In this document: positions 1-8,598 of the stretch, piece after piece
How positions within the stretch are numbered: the first letter of the stretch is position 1
Layout of the letters: every line of letters begins with the position of its first letter
Assembly: GCF_000019725.1 (NCBI RefSeq)
Contig: NC_010505.1
Location: 1-64,000 of the forward strand
DNA: 64,000 nucleotides
Reading direction: 5' to 3'
From: Methylobacterium radiotolerans JCM 2831
GTDB taxonomy: Bacteria > Pseudomonadota > Alphaproteobacteria > Rhizobiales > Beijerinckiaceae
The notes under the pieces: generated by a model
Databases searched by the model: none
Told to the model about the DNA's origin: nothing
Seen by the model: only the letters and a program-made list of their open reading frames with translations
Made by a program: the position numbers and the translations under genes

Positions 1-14
1 ACACGAGGACGTAC

Positions 15-281
15 ATGGCCAACACCGCTTCGGCCAAGAAGATGACCCGCAAGATCGCCAAGCGTACGGCGATCAACCGCTCGCGCCGCTCGCGCATGCG
101 GACCTTCGTCCGCAAGGTCGAGGAGGCCATCGCCAGCGGCAACCAGCAGGACGCGCTGGCCGCCCTCCGCGCCGCCGAGCCCGAGATGATGCGCGCCGCC
201 CAGCACGGCATCGTTCACAAGAACAACGCTTCGCGGAAGGTCTCGCGCCTCGCCGCCCGCGTGAAGGCGCTCGCCGCCTAA
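15..281 (+). CDS. rpsT: 30S ribosomal protein S20
   Basis: Small-subunit ribosomal protein that binds 16S rRNA during 30S assembly. The 88-residue product has the expected family length. It is strongly basic, with a Lys/Arg/Ser-rich N-terminus ([20 protein letters not shown]) followed by alanine-rich helical sequence. An SD-like GAGG at 5-8 lies six bases before the ATG. A canonical Rho-independent terminator follows within 30 bp, so it ends its own transcription unit before the dnaA leader. Placement of rpsT directly upstream of dnaA is common in alphaproteobacteria. The gene is complete and unremarkable. Confidence 0.97.
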   Translation: MANTASAKKMTRKIAKRTAINRSRRSRMRTFVRKVEEAIASGNQQDALAALRAAEPEMMRAAQHGIVHKNNASRKVSRLAARVKALAA

Positions 282-309
282 ACCGCCACGCACCACCGAG
301 ACGGTCTCG

Positions 310-336
310 AGCCCGGCCTTCGCGCCGGGCTTTTTC
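310..336 (+). terminator. rpsT Rho-independent terminator
   Basis: GCCCGGC at 311-317 pairs with GCCGGGC at 324-330 around a six-base loop and is followed by TTTTT at 331-335. It lies 29 bp after the rpsT stop, so it separates rpsT from the dnaA leader. Confidence 0.9.
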
Positions 337-405
337 GTGCGCGCTGTCCGGGCGAGCCGCGCGCCGCCGCCTCGTCCCGGCACGAAAGCGTTAACCCTGT
401 CCAAG

Positions 406-552
406 AATCAACGTGATTGCAGAGTCCAGAAACGGCGTGTAGCTTAACAGAAACTGACCCTGGACAAGCAAAACACGCCGATTTCGGGACTCCAGCGAAT
501 CGAACTGATTCGCCAAGACTCTAGCGGCCGTGTTCAGCCCGGGCGGGAACAC
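406..552. repeat. cluster of inverted repeats in the rpsT-dnaA intergenic region
   Basis: The 484-bp gap between rpsT and dnaA holds no convincing gene but has dense dyad symmetry. AATCA/TGATT pair at 406-418. A long composite hairpin spans 422-492, with arms 422-427/487-492 (GAGTCC/GGACTC), 429-432/482-485 (GAAA/TTTC), 433-440/473-480 (CGGCGTGT/ACACGCCG) and 442-445/466-469 (GCTT/AAGC). A 7-bp hairpin with a five-base loop follows at 495-513 (GCGAATC/GATTCGC). A fourth lies at 530-552 (GTGTTC/GAACAC around GCCCGGGC). This could be a structured dnaA leader, a separate RNA, or DNA elements of a replication origin. I saw no clear DnaA box; the best match, at 613-621, fits 7 of 9 positions. Confidence 0.7.
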
Positions 553-678
553 TTGCGAATGGGAATCCGCGCCGTCCCCACAAGTCCCACTGTTAAAGGA
601 ACCGTAGGTAATTGTTGATAGGCTCTCCCAATCGGCAAAAGTTCCTCGCGGTGGGGTTGACTCCGTTCAGAGGACTCT

Positions 679-700
679 GTCCCGCCCGTTCTTGCGGGAC
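679..700 (+). repeat. hairpin in the dnaA leader
   Basis: GTCCCGC at 679-685 and GCGGGAC at 694-700 form a perfect 7-bp stem with an eight-base loop, 66 bases before the dnaA start. No U-run follows, so it is more likely a leader structure than an intrinsic terminator. Whether it affects dnaA translation is unknown. Confidence 0.55.
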
Positions 701-765
701 GCTGAGGGCGTAAATCGTGCGTACGCGCCGCCTGCGGGTCTCCGTGGGCAGCGTCGGGAGAGCCA

Positions 766-2265
766 GTGATGCGTGTCGACGGAACGGTGGCGAGCGACGA
801 CGACGGGGGCCGCAACGGTGGCGGCAACACGGATTACGGGTCTGCCTGGGCCCGGGTGAAGCGCCGGCTGCGGGCCGAGCTCGGCGAGGACGTGTTCGCG
901 AGCTGGTTCGCCCGCCTGGAGCTGGAGACCGTGGCCGGCGGAACGGCCCGTCTGACGGTCCCGACCCGCTTCCTCAAGAGCTGGATCGAGTCGCACTACC
1001 TCGACCGCGTGCTCAACACCTTCAAGGCCGAGGTCGAGGAGATCGCGCGGATCGAGGTCGGCGTGCGCGGGACCGGGGCGCCGGTCCGTCCGGTCGCCGC
1101 CGGGGTCGCCAAGGCCGGCCCGGCCAGCGGACCGCTCGCCCGCCTCCACGCGACCAGCGCGCCGATCCCGGTCGCCGCGGTCGCGCCGACGCCCGAGGCT
1201 CGCGGCGGCGAGGCCGGGGGCGATCTCAGCGGCACGCCGCTCGACGCGCGGCTGACCTTCGCGAGCTTCGTGATCGGACGCTCGAACGCGCTGGCGCACG
1301 CCGCCGCCGAGCGGGTCGCCAATCACCTGGGGGAGGGCGCGCTCTACAACCCGCTCTACCTCCACGCGGGCGTCGGGCTGGGCAAGACCCACCTGCTGCA
1401 CGGGATCGGCCACGCCGCCCGCGAGGCCGGGCGCCGGGTGATCTACCTGACCGCCGACCGGTTCATGTACGGCTTCGTCAACGCCCTGAAGACCCAGTCG
1501 GCGCTCGCCTACAAGGAGCGGTTGCGGGGCATCGACCTGCTGATCCTCGACGACGTCCAGTTCATCCAGGGCAAGTCGATCCAGGCCGAGTTCGGCCACA
1601 CGATCAACGCGCTCATCGATGCCGGACGTCAGGTCGTCGTCGCCTCCGACCGGCCCCCGACCGAGCTCGAGGCCCTGGACGAGCGGGTGCGCTCGCGGCT
1701 CGGCGGCGGCCTCGTGGTCGAGATCACGGCCCTCGACGAGGCCCTGCGCGTCTCGATCCTGTCCGCCCGCCTCGCCGCGGTGCGGGCGTCCCATCCGGGC
1801 TTCGACGTCTCGCCGCAGGTGGCGGCCTACGTGGCCCGTGCGATCACCGCCAACGGCCGCGACCTCGAGGGCGCCGTGAACCGCCTGCTGGCCCACGCCA
1901 CGCTCACCGGCACCGCCGTGACGATGGAGACGGCCGAGAGCGCGATCCGCGACTTGGTAAAGAACCGCGAGCCGAAGCGGATCAAGATCGAGGACATCCA
2001 GAAGCTGGTCGCCTCGCGCTACAACGTCTCGCGGTCCGACATCCTGTCGGAACGGCGCACCGCCGCGGTGGTGAAGCCGCGTCAGATCGCCATGTACCTG
2101 TCCAAGGTCCTGACGTTGCGCTCGCTGCCGGAGATCGGCCGCCGGTTCGGAGGGCGCGATCACACCACGGTGCTCCACGCCGTGCGCAAGATCGAGAAGC
2201 AGATCGGTGAAGATTCGGTGCTCGGCGATGAAGTCGAGCTGCTGAAGCGGATGCTTCAGGACTAG
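766..2265 (+). CDS. dnaA: chromosomal replication initiator protein DnaA
   Basis: AAA+ ATPase that binds DnaA boxes and melts the origin to start replication. Domain I occupies about residues 25-90 ([25 protein letters not shown]). A low-complexity linker follows to about 165. The AAA+ core has Walker A GVGLGKTH near residue 203 and Walker [10 protein letters not shown] near 260. The C-terminal domain IV carries the helix-turn-helix signature [16 protein letters not shown]. At 499 residues it has normal alphaproteobacterial length. The start is GTG at 766 or ATG at 769; GGGAGAG at 756-762 suits the ATG at least as well. The gene sits alone behind a structured leader (406-700). Confidence 0.98.
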   Translation: MMRVDGTVASDDDGGRNGGGNTDYGSAWARVKRRLRAELGEDVFASWFARLELETVAGGTARLTVPTRFLKSWIESHYLDRVLNTFKAEVEEIARIEVGVRGTGAPVRPVAAGVAKAGPASGPLARLHATSAPIPVAAVAPTPEARGGEAGGDLSGTPLDARLTFASFVIGRSNALAHAAAERVANHLGEGALYNPLYLHAGVGLGKTHLLHGIGHAAREAGRRVIYLTADRFMYGFVNALKTQSALAYKERLRGIDLLILDDVQFIQGKSIQAEFGHTINALIDAGRQVVVASDRPPTELEALDERVRSRLGGGLVVEITALDEALRVSILSARLAAVRASHPGFDVSPQVAAYVARAITANGRDLEGAVNRLLAHATLTGTAVTMETAESAIRDLVKNREPKRIKIEDIQKLVASRYNVSRSDILSERRTAAVVKPRQIAMYLSKVLTLRSLPEIGRRFGGRDHTTVLHAVRKIEKQIGEDSVLGDEVELLKRMLQD

Positions 2266-2402
2266 TCGAGACCGGGCGATCCACCGGAGCAACCCGCTCA
2301 AAGTGGATCGGGTCCGTCCCGGAATGGCCGCCGGAGCGGTCCGAGCGTCGGCCTGATCGGCGCCGGTCCCGGACGATCACTGCCAAAACTCCGCCGCTGT
2401 CA

Positions 2403-2448
2403 CGCGCCCTTCGCCGGCTCCCCGCTTCCGGGGCTGGCCGAGGGCGCG
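2403..2448 (+). repeat. stem-loop between dnaA and the thiolase gene
   Basis: Outer arms CGCGCCCT (2403-2410) and AGGGCGCG (2441-2448) enclose inner arms CCCCG (2420-2424) and CGGGG (2429-2433) around a CTTC loop. It is a strong GC-rich stem with no following T-run. It may end dnaA transcripts or protect 3' ends. The rest of the 270-bp gap (2266-2535) shows nothing recognisable. Confidence 0.6.
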
Positions 2449-2535
2449 CGCGCCGTGGCAGACTGGCGCGAACCGAGACGGCCCTGTAAGGCCGCGTCGC
2501 CGACCGGCGAAGACCGACGCCCCGGGGGAGTGCTG

Positions 2536-3744
2536 ATGACGGACGCCTTCATCTACGACCACGTTCGCACGCCGCGCGGGCGCGGCAAGGCGGACGGCTC
2601 CCTCCACGAAGTCACCGCCCTGCGACTCGCCGAGACCGCGCTCCGCGCCCTCAAGGACCGCAACGGCCTCGACACGGCCCTGGTCGACGACGTGGTGCTG
2701 GGCTGCGTCGATCCGGTCGGGGAGGCGGGGGGCGACATCGCCCGCGCCGCGGCCCTGGTGGCCGATTACGGGGCGCACGTGCCGGGCGTGCAGATCAACC
2801 GCTTCTGCGCCTCCGGCCTCGATGCGGTGAACTTCGCCGCCGCGCAGGTCATGAGCGGCCAGCACGAGATGGCGGTGGGCGGCGGCGTCGAATCGATGAG
2901 CCGCATCGGCATCGGCGCCTCGGGCGGTGCCTGGCCGGTCGACCCGGCGATCGCCATCAAGTCCTACTTCATGCCGCAGGGCGTCTCGGCCGACCTGATC
3001 GCCACCAAGTACGGCTTCACCCGCGACGAGTGCGACGCCTACGCGGTGCGCTCGCAGGAGCGCGCGGCGAAGTCGTGGGGCGAGGGCCTGTTCGACCGCT
3101 CCGTGGTTCCGGTCCGCGACGTGAACGGCATCACGCTCCTCGACCGCGACGAGCACATGCGCCCCGGCACCGACATGCAGTCGCTCGCCGCGCTGAAGGC
3201 GTCCTTCGTGCAGATGGGCCAGATGGGCGGCTTCGACGCCGTGGCGACCGACGCGCATCCGGACGTCGAGACGGTCGAGCACGTCCACCACGCCGGCAAC
3301 TCCTCCGGCATCGTCGACGGCGCCGCCGCCGTGCTGATCGGCTCCCGGGCGGCCGGCGAGGCCGCGGGCCTGCGCCCGCGCGGCCGGATCCGCGCCTTCG
3401 CCAATATCGGGTCGGATCCGGCGCTGATGCTCAGCGGGCCGGTGGACGTCACCCGCAAGGTGCTGGCGAAGTCGGGCCTGAGCCTCGCGGACATCGACCT
3501 GTTCGAGGTCAACGAGGCCTTCGCGGCGGTGGTCCTGCGCTTCTGCCAGGCCTTCGACCTCGACCCGGAGGCAGTCAACGTGAACGGAGGCGCCATCGCC
3601 CTCGGCCACCCGCTGGGCGCCACCGGCGCGATGATCCTCGGCACCGCCCTCGACGAGCTGGAGCGGACCGGCAAGGAGCGCGCGCTGGTCACGCTGTGCA
3701 TCGGCGCCGGCATGGGCACCGCGACCATCATCGAGCGGGTTTGA
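2536..3744 (+). CDS. acetyl-CoA C-acyltransferase (thiolase)
   Basis: Thiolase catalysing CoA-dependent cleavage of 3-ketoacyl-CoA, or the reverse condensation of two acetyl-CoA. The 402-residue product has all catalytic elements: nucleophilic Cys91 in NRFCASGLDAVNFA, NEAFA, His358 in GHPLGATGA and Cys388 in CIGAGMG. The frame is open further upstream, but ATG 2536 is chosen because GGGGGAG (2524-2530) lies at ideal spacing. A multifunctional FadJ-type enzyme is encoded 1.6 kb downstream on the same strand, so the pair could complete beta-oxidation. A biosynthetic role (acetoacetyl-CoA for polyhydroxybutyrate or the ethylmalonyl-CoA route) cannot be excluded from sequence, so no symbol is assigned. 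Confidence 0.93.
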   Translation: MTDAFIYDHVRTPRGRGKADGSLHEVTALRLAETALRALKDRNGLDTALVDDVVLGCVDPVGEAGGDIARAAALVADYGAHVPGVQINRFCASGLDAVNFAAAQVMSGQHEMAVGGGVESMSRIGIGASGGAWPVDPAIAIKSYFMPQGVSADLIATKYGFTRDECDAYAVRSQERAAKSWGEGLFDRSVVPVRDVNGITLLDRDEHMRPGTDMQSLAALKASFVQMGQMGGFDAVATDAHPDVETVEHVHHAGNSSGIVDGAAAVLIGSRAAGEAAGLRPRGRIRAFANIGSDPALMLSGPVDVTRKVLAKSGLSLADIDLFEVNEAFAAVVLRFCQAFDLDPEAVNVNGGAIALGHPLGATGAMILGTALDELERTGKERALVTLCIGAGMGTATIIERV

Positions 3745-3758
3745 ACCGCCGCGCGCCC

Positions 3759-3781
3759 GGGAGCGGCGCGGCGCCGCTCCC
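3759..3781 (+). terminator. hairpin after the thiolase gene
   Basis: GGGAGCGGCGC (3759-3769) and GCGCCGCTCCC (3771-3781) are perfect 11-bp inverted arms separated by one base, 15 bp after the stop. There is no U-run. It may act as a factor-assisted terminator or a 3'-end stabiliser. Confidence 0.5.
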
Positions 3782-3864
3782 CAAAGTCCGGGAACGCTGC
3801 TAGAGGCGCGGGCGACGCTCGGCCCTTTCGCGGTCCGGACGATAAAACAACGGGAGACAAGCCC

Positions 3865-4380
3865 TTGAACCGCCTGATTGCGACGCTCTGTCTGGGCGTC
3901 ACCCTGAGCCTGCCGGTGGCCGCCCGCGCCGACGACGCCGCGGACCGCGTCGCCGCGGCCACGAACCTCGTCAACAAGACCCTGATCAAGAACCTTCAGA
4001 CCGGGTTCAACGTCGCCCTCGAGAAGACCGTGGCGCCGATGCCGGAGGCCCGCGCCGAGGCCGTGCGCAAGGAACTGCTGGACGAGTTCGAGAAGCAACG
4101 CGCCCTCATGGTGCAGGGACTCTCGAAGGACTACGCCGAGAAGTTCAGCCTCGCCGAGCTCAAGCACCTCGACGAGATCTACTCGGACCCGACCTATCTC
4201 AAGTTCCAGACGATGAACGCCGATCCGAACTCGTCGGTGACCGCGATCTCGCAGAACTCTGTCACCAAGCTGCTCAACATGCTGGCGGTCGCCGCGGCGA
4301 CCGACAACGCGCCGAAGCCCGGCACCCCGCCGGTGCCGCCCGTGCCGCCGGCCGCGGCGCCGACCCCGGCTCCGAAGTAG
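3865..4380 (+). CDS. secreted DUF2059-family protein
   Basis: Predicted periplasmic protein of 171 residues. The start is TTG at 3865, with GGGAGAC (3852-3858) correctly spaced. The N-terminus is a typical Sec signal peptide: basic NRL, hydrophobic core, and probable cleavage after ARA at about residue 23. The body (about 30-140) is helical and contains LDEFEKQRALMVQGLSKDYA and FSLAELKHLDEIYSDPTYLK, resembling DUF2059 proteins of unknown function. The last 25 residues are a Pro/Ala tail. It is convergent with the EAL gene, 30 bp away. The family assignment is by pattern; no enzymatic residues are visible. Confidence 0.75.
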   Translation: MNRLIATLCLGVTLSLPVAARADDAADRVAAATNLVNKTLIKNLQTGFNVALEKTVAPMPEARAEAVRKELLDEFEKQRALMVQGLSKDYAEKFSLAELKHLDEIYSDPTYLKFQTMNADPNSSVTAISQNSVTKLLNMLAVAAATDNAPKPGTPPVPPVPPAAAPTPAPK

Positions 4381-4410
4381 GCGATGAAGGCCGCGCGCGT
4401 CGGTCCGGCG

Positions 4411-5190
4411 TCAGGCTGCGCGCGCGGCAGCCACGGGGGCGAAGCCCGCGACCGGGGGCAGTCCCTCCAGGAGGGGCTTGGCGAAGTGGTAGCCCTGCAC
4501 GAGCGTGATCCCGATGTTTCGCAGGGCGTCGAGCTCCCCGGCGGTCTCCACGCCCTCGGCCAGCACCGTGACGTCGAGGGCGCGGGCGATGGCGACCACG
4601 CCCGAGACGATGGCGTAGCGCCCGGCGTCGTTGTCGAGGCCGCGCAGCACGTCCATGTCGATCTTGATCAGGTCGGGGCGGAAGTTGGCGAGCAGGCTCA
4701 AGCCCGCGAAGCCGGCGCCGAAATCGTCGAGCGCCGTCAGGAATCCCTGCTTCCGGTAGGCGGCGACGATGCCCTTCACGTGCTCGAGGTCGCGAAACCG
4801 CTCCTGCTCGGTGAACTCGAACATGATGCGTCGGTGGGCGAAGTCGATGCGCCGGGCCGCCTCGAGCGAGGCGCGGATGCAGGCATTCGGCTCGTAGACC
4901 GCGTTCGGCATGAAGTTGATCGACAGCCGCGTGGCGCTGTCGCGGGGGAACAGGGTGCCGGCGAGTTCGATCGCCTTGACGCGGGCGGCCTGATCGAACT
5001 GGTAGCGGGTGTCGTCGGTCACCCGGTCGAGGATCGTGTAGGCTGGCTCGCCGTTCGGGCCGCGCACCAGCGCCTCGTAGGCCCAGACGCTGCCGTCCGC
5101 GAGGTCGAGGATCGGCTGAAACGCCATCGTGAAGTCGAAGTCGAGCTTGGTGCCGGCGCGACAGGCGCGGCAGCCGGAATCCTTCGTCAT
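4411..5190 (-). CDS. stand-alone EAL-domain c-di-GMP phosphodiesterase
   Basis: Predicted to hydrolyse cyclic di-GMP to pGpG. From ATG 5190 the product is 259 residues and consists almost wholly of one EAL domain. The catalytic set looks intact: E39-A-L in YEALVRG, N92 in INFMPNAV, E125 in FEFTEQE, D155-D156 in DDFGAG, K176 in LIKIDMD, E212 in EGVE, and Q232 in QGYHFAKP. The only extra sequence is a short N-terminal tail with a CxxC pair (Cys7, Cys10), which could bind metal or sense redox state. There is no GGDEF, PAS or membrane segment. An upstream in-frame ATG (5247) would add 19 residues of poor quality. It is transcribed divergently from fadJ. Confidence 0.9.
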   Translation of the reverse strand: MTKDSGCRACRAGTKLDFDFTMAFQPILDLADGSVWAYEALVRGPNGEPAYTILDRVTDDTRYQFDQAARVKAIELAGTLFPRDSATRLSINFMPNAVYEPNACIRASLEAARRIDFAHRRIMFEFTEQERFRDLEHVKGIVAAYRKQGFLTALDDFGAGFAGLSLLANFRPDLIKIDMDVLRGLDNDAGRYAIVSGVVAIARALDVTVLAEGVETAGELDALRNIGITLVQGYHFAKPLLEGLPPVAGFAPVAAARAA

Positions 5191-5303
5191 GTGCGGCTTT
5201 CGGTGAGTGACCCCGGCCGGCGGACAATGGGCGGCCGCGCTCAACACAACCTTAATGCAAGCGCGCCGGCGGATCGTCGGCGGAATCCAGGGAGGACGGC
5301 ACC

Positions 5304-7505
5304 GTGACGCTGACCGATTTCCGCTTCGAGACCGATCCCGACGGCATCGCTCTGGCGACCTGGGACATGCCCGGCCGCTCGATGAACGTCATCACCGAAG
5401 GCGTGATGGACCACCTCGAGCAGATCATCGAGCAGGTCGCGTCCGATCCGACGATCAAGGGCTGCGTCATCGCCACCGGCAAGGACAATTTCTCCGGCGG
5501 CGCCGACCTCACCATGCTGCAGGGCCTCGGCCGGGCCTACGAGCAGCTGAAGGCCGAGCAGGGCGAAGAGGTGGCGATGCGCCACTTCTTCGAGGCCTCC
5601 CGGCGCCTATCGCTGTTGTTCCGGCGGCTGGAGACCTGCGGCAAGCCCTTCGCCGCGGCCATCCAGGGCCTGTGCCTGGGCGGCGCCTTCGAGCTGGCGC
5701 TGTCGTGCCACTACCGGGTCGCGTCCGACGACGGGAAGACCCGCGTCGGCCTGCCGGAGATCAAGGTCGGCCTGTTCCCGGGCGGCGGCGGCACGCAGCG
5801 GGTCGCGCGCCTGATGCAGACCGGCGACGCCCTCCAGATGCTATTCAAGGGCGAGCAGATCCGCGCGCCCATGGCCAAGGGCATGGGGCTGATCCACGCG
5901 GTGGCGCCGCAGGCCGAGATTGTGGAGCGCGCCAAGGCCTGGATCCGCGAGGGCGGCTCGGCTGTGGCACCCTGGGACGTGCCGAAGTTCAAGGCGCCGT
6001 CCGGCAAGGTCTACTCGCCCGCCGGCATGATGATCTGGCCGCCGGCCAACGCCATCTACCGCCGCGAGACGCACGACAACTACCCCGCCGCCAAGGCGAT
6101 CCTGGCCTCCGTCTACGAGGGCCTGCAGCTGCCGATGGACCTCGCCCTGCGGGTCGAGAGCCGGTACTTCGCGCATATCCTGCGCTCGACCGAGGCGGCG
6201 GCGATGATCCGCACGCTGTTCATCTCCATGGGCGAGCTGAACAAGGGCGCGCGCCGCCCGAAGGACGTGCCGGCGACGAACCTCCGCAAGGTCGGCGTGA
6301 TCGGTGCCGGCTTCATGGGCGCGGGTGTCGCCTACGTCACCGCCCAGGCCGGCATCGAGGTGGTTCTCGTCGACCAGTCCGTCGAGGCCGCCGAGAAGGG
6401 CAAGGCCTACGCCCACACCCTGATCACCGGCCAGATCAACAAGGGCCGGGCCAAGACGGCCGACCGGGAGGCGCTGCTCGGCCGGATCCAGGCCACGGCG
6501 GATTACGGCGCCCTCGCCGAGTGCGACCTCGTGATCGAGGCCGTCTTCGAGGATCCGCGCGTGAAGGCCGAGGTGATCCAGAAGGTCGAGGCGGTGATCC
6601 GCCCCGACGCGATCTTCGCGTCCAACACCTCGACCCTGCCGATCACCGGGCTGGCCAAGGCGTCGCAGCGGCCGGCGCAGTTCGTCGGCATCCACTTCTT
6701 CTCGCCGGTGGAGAAGATGATGCTCGTCGAGATCATCAAGGGCGAGGCGACCGGGGACGCGGCGCTCGCCGCCGCTCTCGACTACGTGCGGCTGATCAAG
6801 AAGACCCCGATCGTCGTCAACGACGCCCGCGGCTTCTTCGCCAACCGCTGCGTCGGCGCCTACATCCTCGAGGGGCACAAGATGCTCGCCGAGGGCGTGC
6901 CGCCCGCGATGATCGAGAGCGCCGGCCGCCAGGCGGGCATGCCGGTCGGGCCGCTGTCGCTCAACGACGAGGTCGCCCTCGACCTCGTGCTCAAGATCGC
7001 CAAGGCCACCGAGGCGCAGGTGGGGCAGGGCGCCGTCGACCCGGCGCAGAAGGCGATCCTCGCCGAGATGGTCGAGAATCAGGGCCGGCTCGGCCGCAAG
7101 AACCGCAAGGGCTTCTACGACTACCCCGAGGGCGCGCCGAAGCGCCTCTGGCCCGGCCTGAGGGACCTGCAGCCGAACCGCCTCGATCCCGACGCCGTCG
7201 ACTTCACCGAGCTGAAGCAGCGGCTCCTGGTGGTCCAGGCGCTGGAGGCCGCCCGCACGGTCGGTGAGGGCGTGGTCACCGATCCGCGCGAGGCCGATGT
7301 CGGCTCGATCCTCGGCTTCGGCTTCGCGCCGTTCACCGGCGGGACCCTGTCGTACATCGACTTCATGGGCGCGGCGGCCTTCGTCGACCTCGCGCGGTCG
7401 CTCGAGGCCAAGCACGGGCCCCGTTTCCACGTGCCCGACAACCTAGCCGCGATGGCCGAGCGCGGGGGCACGTTCTACGCCGGCGCCGAGAAGCGCGCCG
7501 CCTGA
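5304..7505 (+). CDS. fadJ: multifunctional enoyl-CoA hydratase / 3-hydroxyacyl-CoA dehydrogenase
   Basis: Fused beta-oxidation enzyme that hydrates enoyl-CoA and oxidises the 3-hydroxyacyl-CoA with NAD+. The 733-residue protein has an N-terminal crotonase domain (about 1-200) with SGGADLTML and LPEIKVGLFPGGGGTQR. A Rossmann dehydrogenase domain starts at GAGFMGAG (334-341) and contains SNTSTLPI and HFFSPVEKM. Two C-terminal dehydrogenase helical domains follow (FFANRC, NRKGFYDY). The GTG start at 5304 is preceded by GGAGGAC (5291-5297). Length fits the FadJ/FadB family. The thiolase at 2536 is a plausible partner. The end overlaps the convergent LysR gene by 31 bp. Confidence 0.95.
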   Translation: MTLTDFRFETDPDGIALATWDMPGRSMNVITEGVMDHLEQIIEQVASDPTIKGCVIATGKDNFSGGADLTMLQGLGRAYEQLKAEQGEEVAMRHFFEASRRLSLLFRRLETCGKPFAAAIQGLCLGGAFELALSCHYRVASDDGKTRVGLPEIKVGLFPGGGGTQRVARLMQTGDALQMLFKGEQIRAPMAKGMGLIHAVAPQAEIVERAKAWIREGGSAVAPWDVPKFKAPSGKVYSPAGMMIWPPANAIYRRETHDNYPAAKAILASVYEGLQLPMDLALRVESRYFAHILRSTEAAAMIRTLFISMGELNKGARRPKDVPATNLRKVGVIGAGFMGAGVAYVTAQAGIEVVLVDQSVEAAEKGKAYAHTLITGQINKGRAKTADREALLGRIQATADYGALAECDLVIEAVFEDPRVKAEVIQKVEAVIRPDAIFASNTSTLPITGLAKASQRPAQFVGIHFFSPVEKMMLVEIIKGEATGDAALAAALDYVRLIKKTPIVVNDARGFFANRCVGAYILEGHKMLAEGVPPAMIESAGRQAGMPVGPLSLNDEVALDLVLKIAKATEAQVGQGAVDPAQKAILAEMVENQGRLGRKNRKGFYDYPEGAPKRLWPGLRDLQPNRLDPDAVDFTELKQRLLVVQALEAARTVGEGVVTDPREADVGSILGFGFAPFTGGTLSYIDFMGAAAFVDLARSLEAKHGPRFHVPDNLAAMAERGGTFYAGAEKRAA

Positions 7506-8452
7506 GCACCGTCGGCCGGACGCCCGCTCGCGGCGTCCGGTAGCTGGGCGAGTTCCTCCAGCAGGACCGTCCGCGCGCAGGCCCCGAAGGCCCGCATCAG
7601 GCGGCCCCGGGCGTGATCCGGGGGGAACAGCAGCGCGAAATGCACGGGGAGCGCGGGGGCGAAGGGCCGGATCGCGATCGGCGAGACCTTCGCCTCCTCG
7701 TGGGCCGCCAGCGGATTCATGACGCTGACCCCGAGCCCGGCCGAGACGAGCGTGCAGATCGAGGCGCCGAGGCCGGCCTCGGCGGTGATGGTCAGGCCGA
7801 TCCCGGCCGCCTCGAAGATGGCCTCGGTCCGGCCGCGCAGGGCGCTCCCGAGCGAAGCGGCGACGAACGGTACGCCGTTAAAATCCGCGGGCGCGAGCGC
7901 GGCCCGCGCGGTGAGGGGATGGTCGCGCGGCAGGACGGCGACGCAGGCCCGGGTCTCGACGTGCTCGGCGCGCGCCTCCGGAGCGTCGCCGTACAGCATG
8001 GTCAGCGCGGCGTCGCAGGAGCCCGTCGCGAGCCAGTGGTTCACGGTCTCGTCGTCGCCGGAATGGATCGCCACGGTCACGTCGGGATGCGCCGCGCGGA
8101 AACGCACGACCGCCCGCGCGAGGAGCCCGCCCGCCAGCCGCGGCATCGCGGCCACCCGCAGCCGCTCCGTCCCGAAGGCGCGGATCCGCGCGGCCGCGAA
8201 TTCCAGGCTGGTGAGACCCACGAAGGCGCGCTCGACCTCCGCGTGGAACCGCGTTCCGTCGAGGGAGGGCACGACCCGGCTCCCGCTCCGATCGAACAGG
8301 GGCAGGCCTGTGATGGTCTCCAGCTGGGCGATCAGCCGGCTGACCTGCGGCTGCGAGGTGTGGAGCCGGCGGCTCGCCTCGGTCATCGACCCGGTGGCGA
8401 CCACGGCCCGGAACGCCTCGATGTGCCGGAAGGTCATGCGCCGCTCGGCCAT
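7475..8452 (-). CDS. LysR-family transcriptional regulator
   Basis: DNA-binding regulator of 325 residues. An N-terminal winged helix-turn-helix (about 8-65; GSMTEASRRLHTSQPQVSRL) is followed by a LysR substrate-binding domain (about 90-295) with a periplasmic-binding-protein fold. The start is ATG 8452 or ATG 8437 (MTFRHIEAFRAV); the latter gives the canonical LysR N-terminus. It is divergent from the amino-acid binding-protein gene across about 146 bp. That is the classical arrangement for a LysR protein controlling its neighbour, so it probably regulates the binding protein and threonine aldolase. The coinducer is unknown. Its 3' end runs 31 bp into fadJ on the opposite strand. Confidence 0.92.
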   Translation of the reverse strand: MAERRMTFRHIEAFRAVVATGSMTEASRRLHTSQPQVSRLIAQLETITGLPLFDRSGSRVVPSLDGTRFHAEVERAFVGLTSLEFAAARIRAFGTERLRVAAMPRLAGGLLARAVVRFRAAHPDVTVAIHSGDDETVNHWLATGSCDAALTMLYGDAPEARAEHVETRACVAVLPRDHPLTARAALAPADFNGVPFVAASLGSALRGRTEAIFEAAGIGLTITAEAGLGASICTLVSAGLGVSVMNPLAAHEEAKVSPIAIRPFAPALPVHFALLFPPDHARGRLMRAFGACARTVLLEELAQLPDAASGRPADGAQAARFSAPA

Positions 8453-8598
8453 ATCAGATCCGTATGCTCGGCAGGTGAATCGGCATTGGACGCCCGCGCG
8501 CGGCCGCTCCTAGGATCGACCGGCAAAGCTTCGGGCCGACTCCCCGTCGGGGCAGCCCGGTGCTTCTCCGGTTCAGACATAGCGAGGGGGTTCGGATC

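Noticed and set aside
613..621. Possible DnaA box upstream of dnaA
   Set aside because: Matches the reverse complement of TTATCCACA at only 7 of 9 positions and stands alone; not strong enough to call an origin.
667..2301. Long minus-strand open frame opposite dnaA
   Set aside because: Shadow of dnaA; no motifs.
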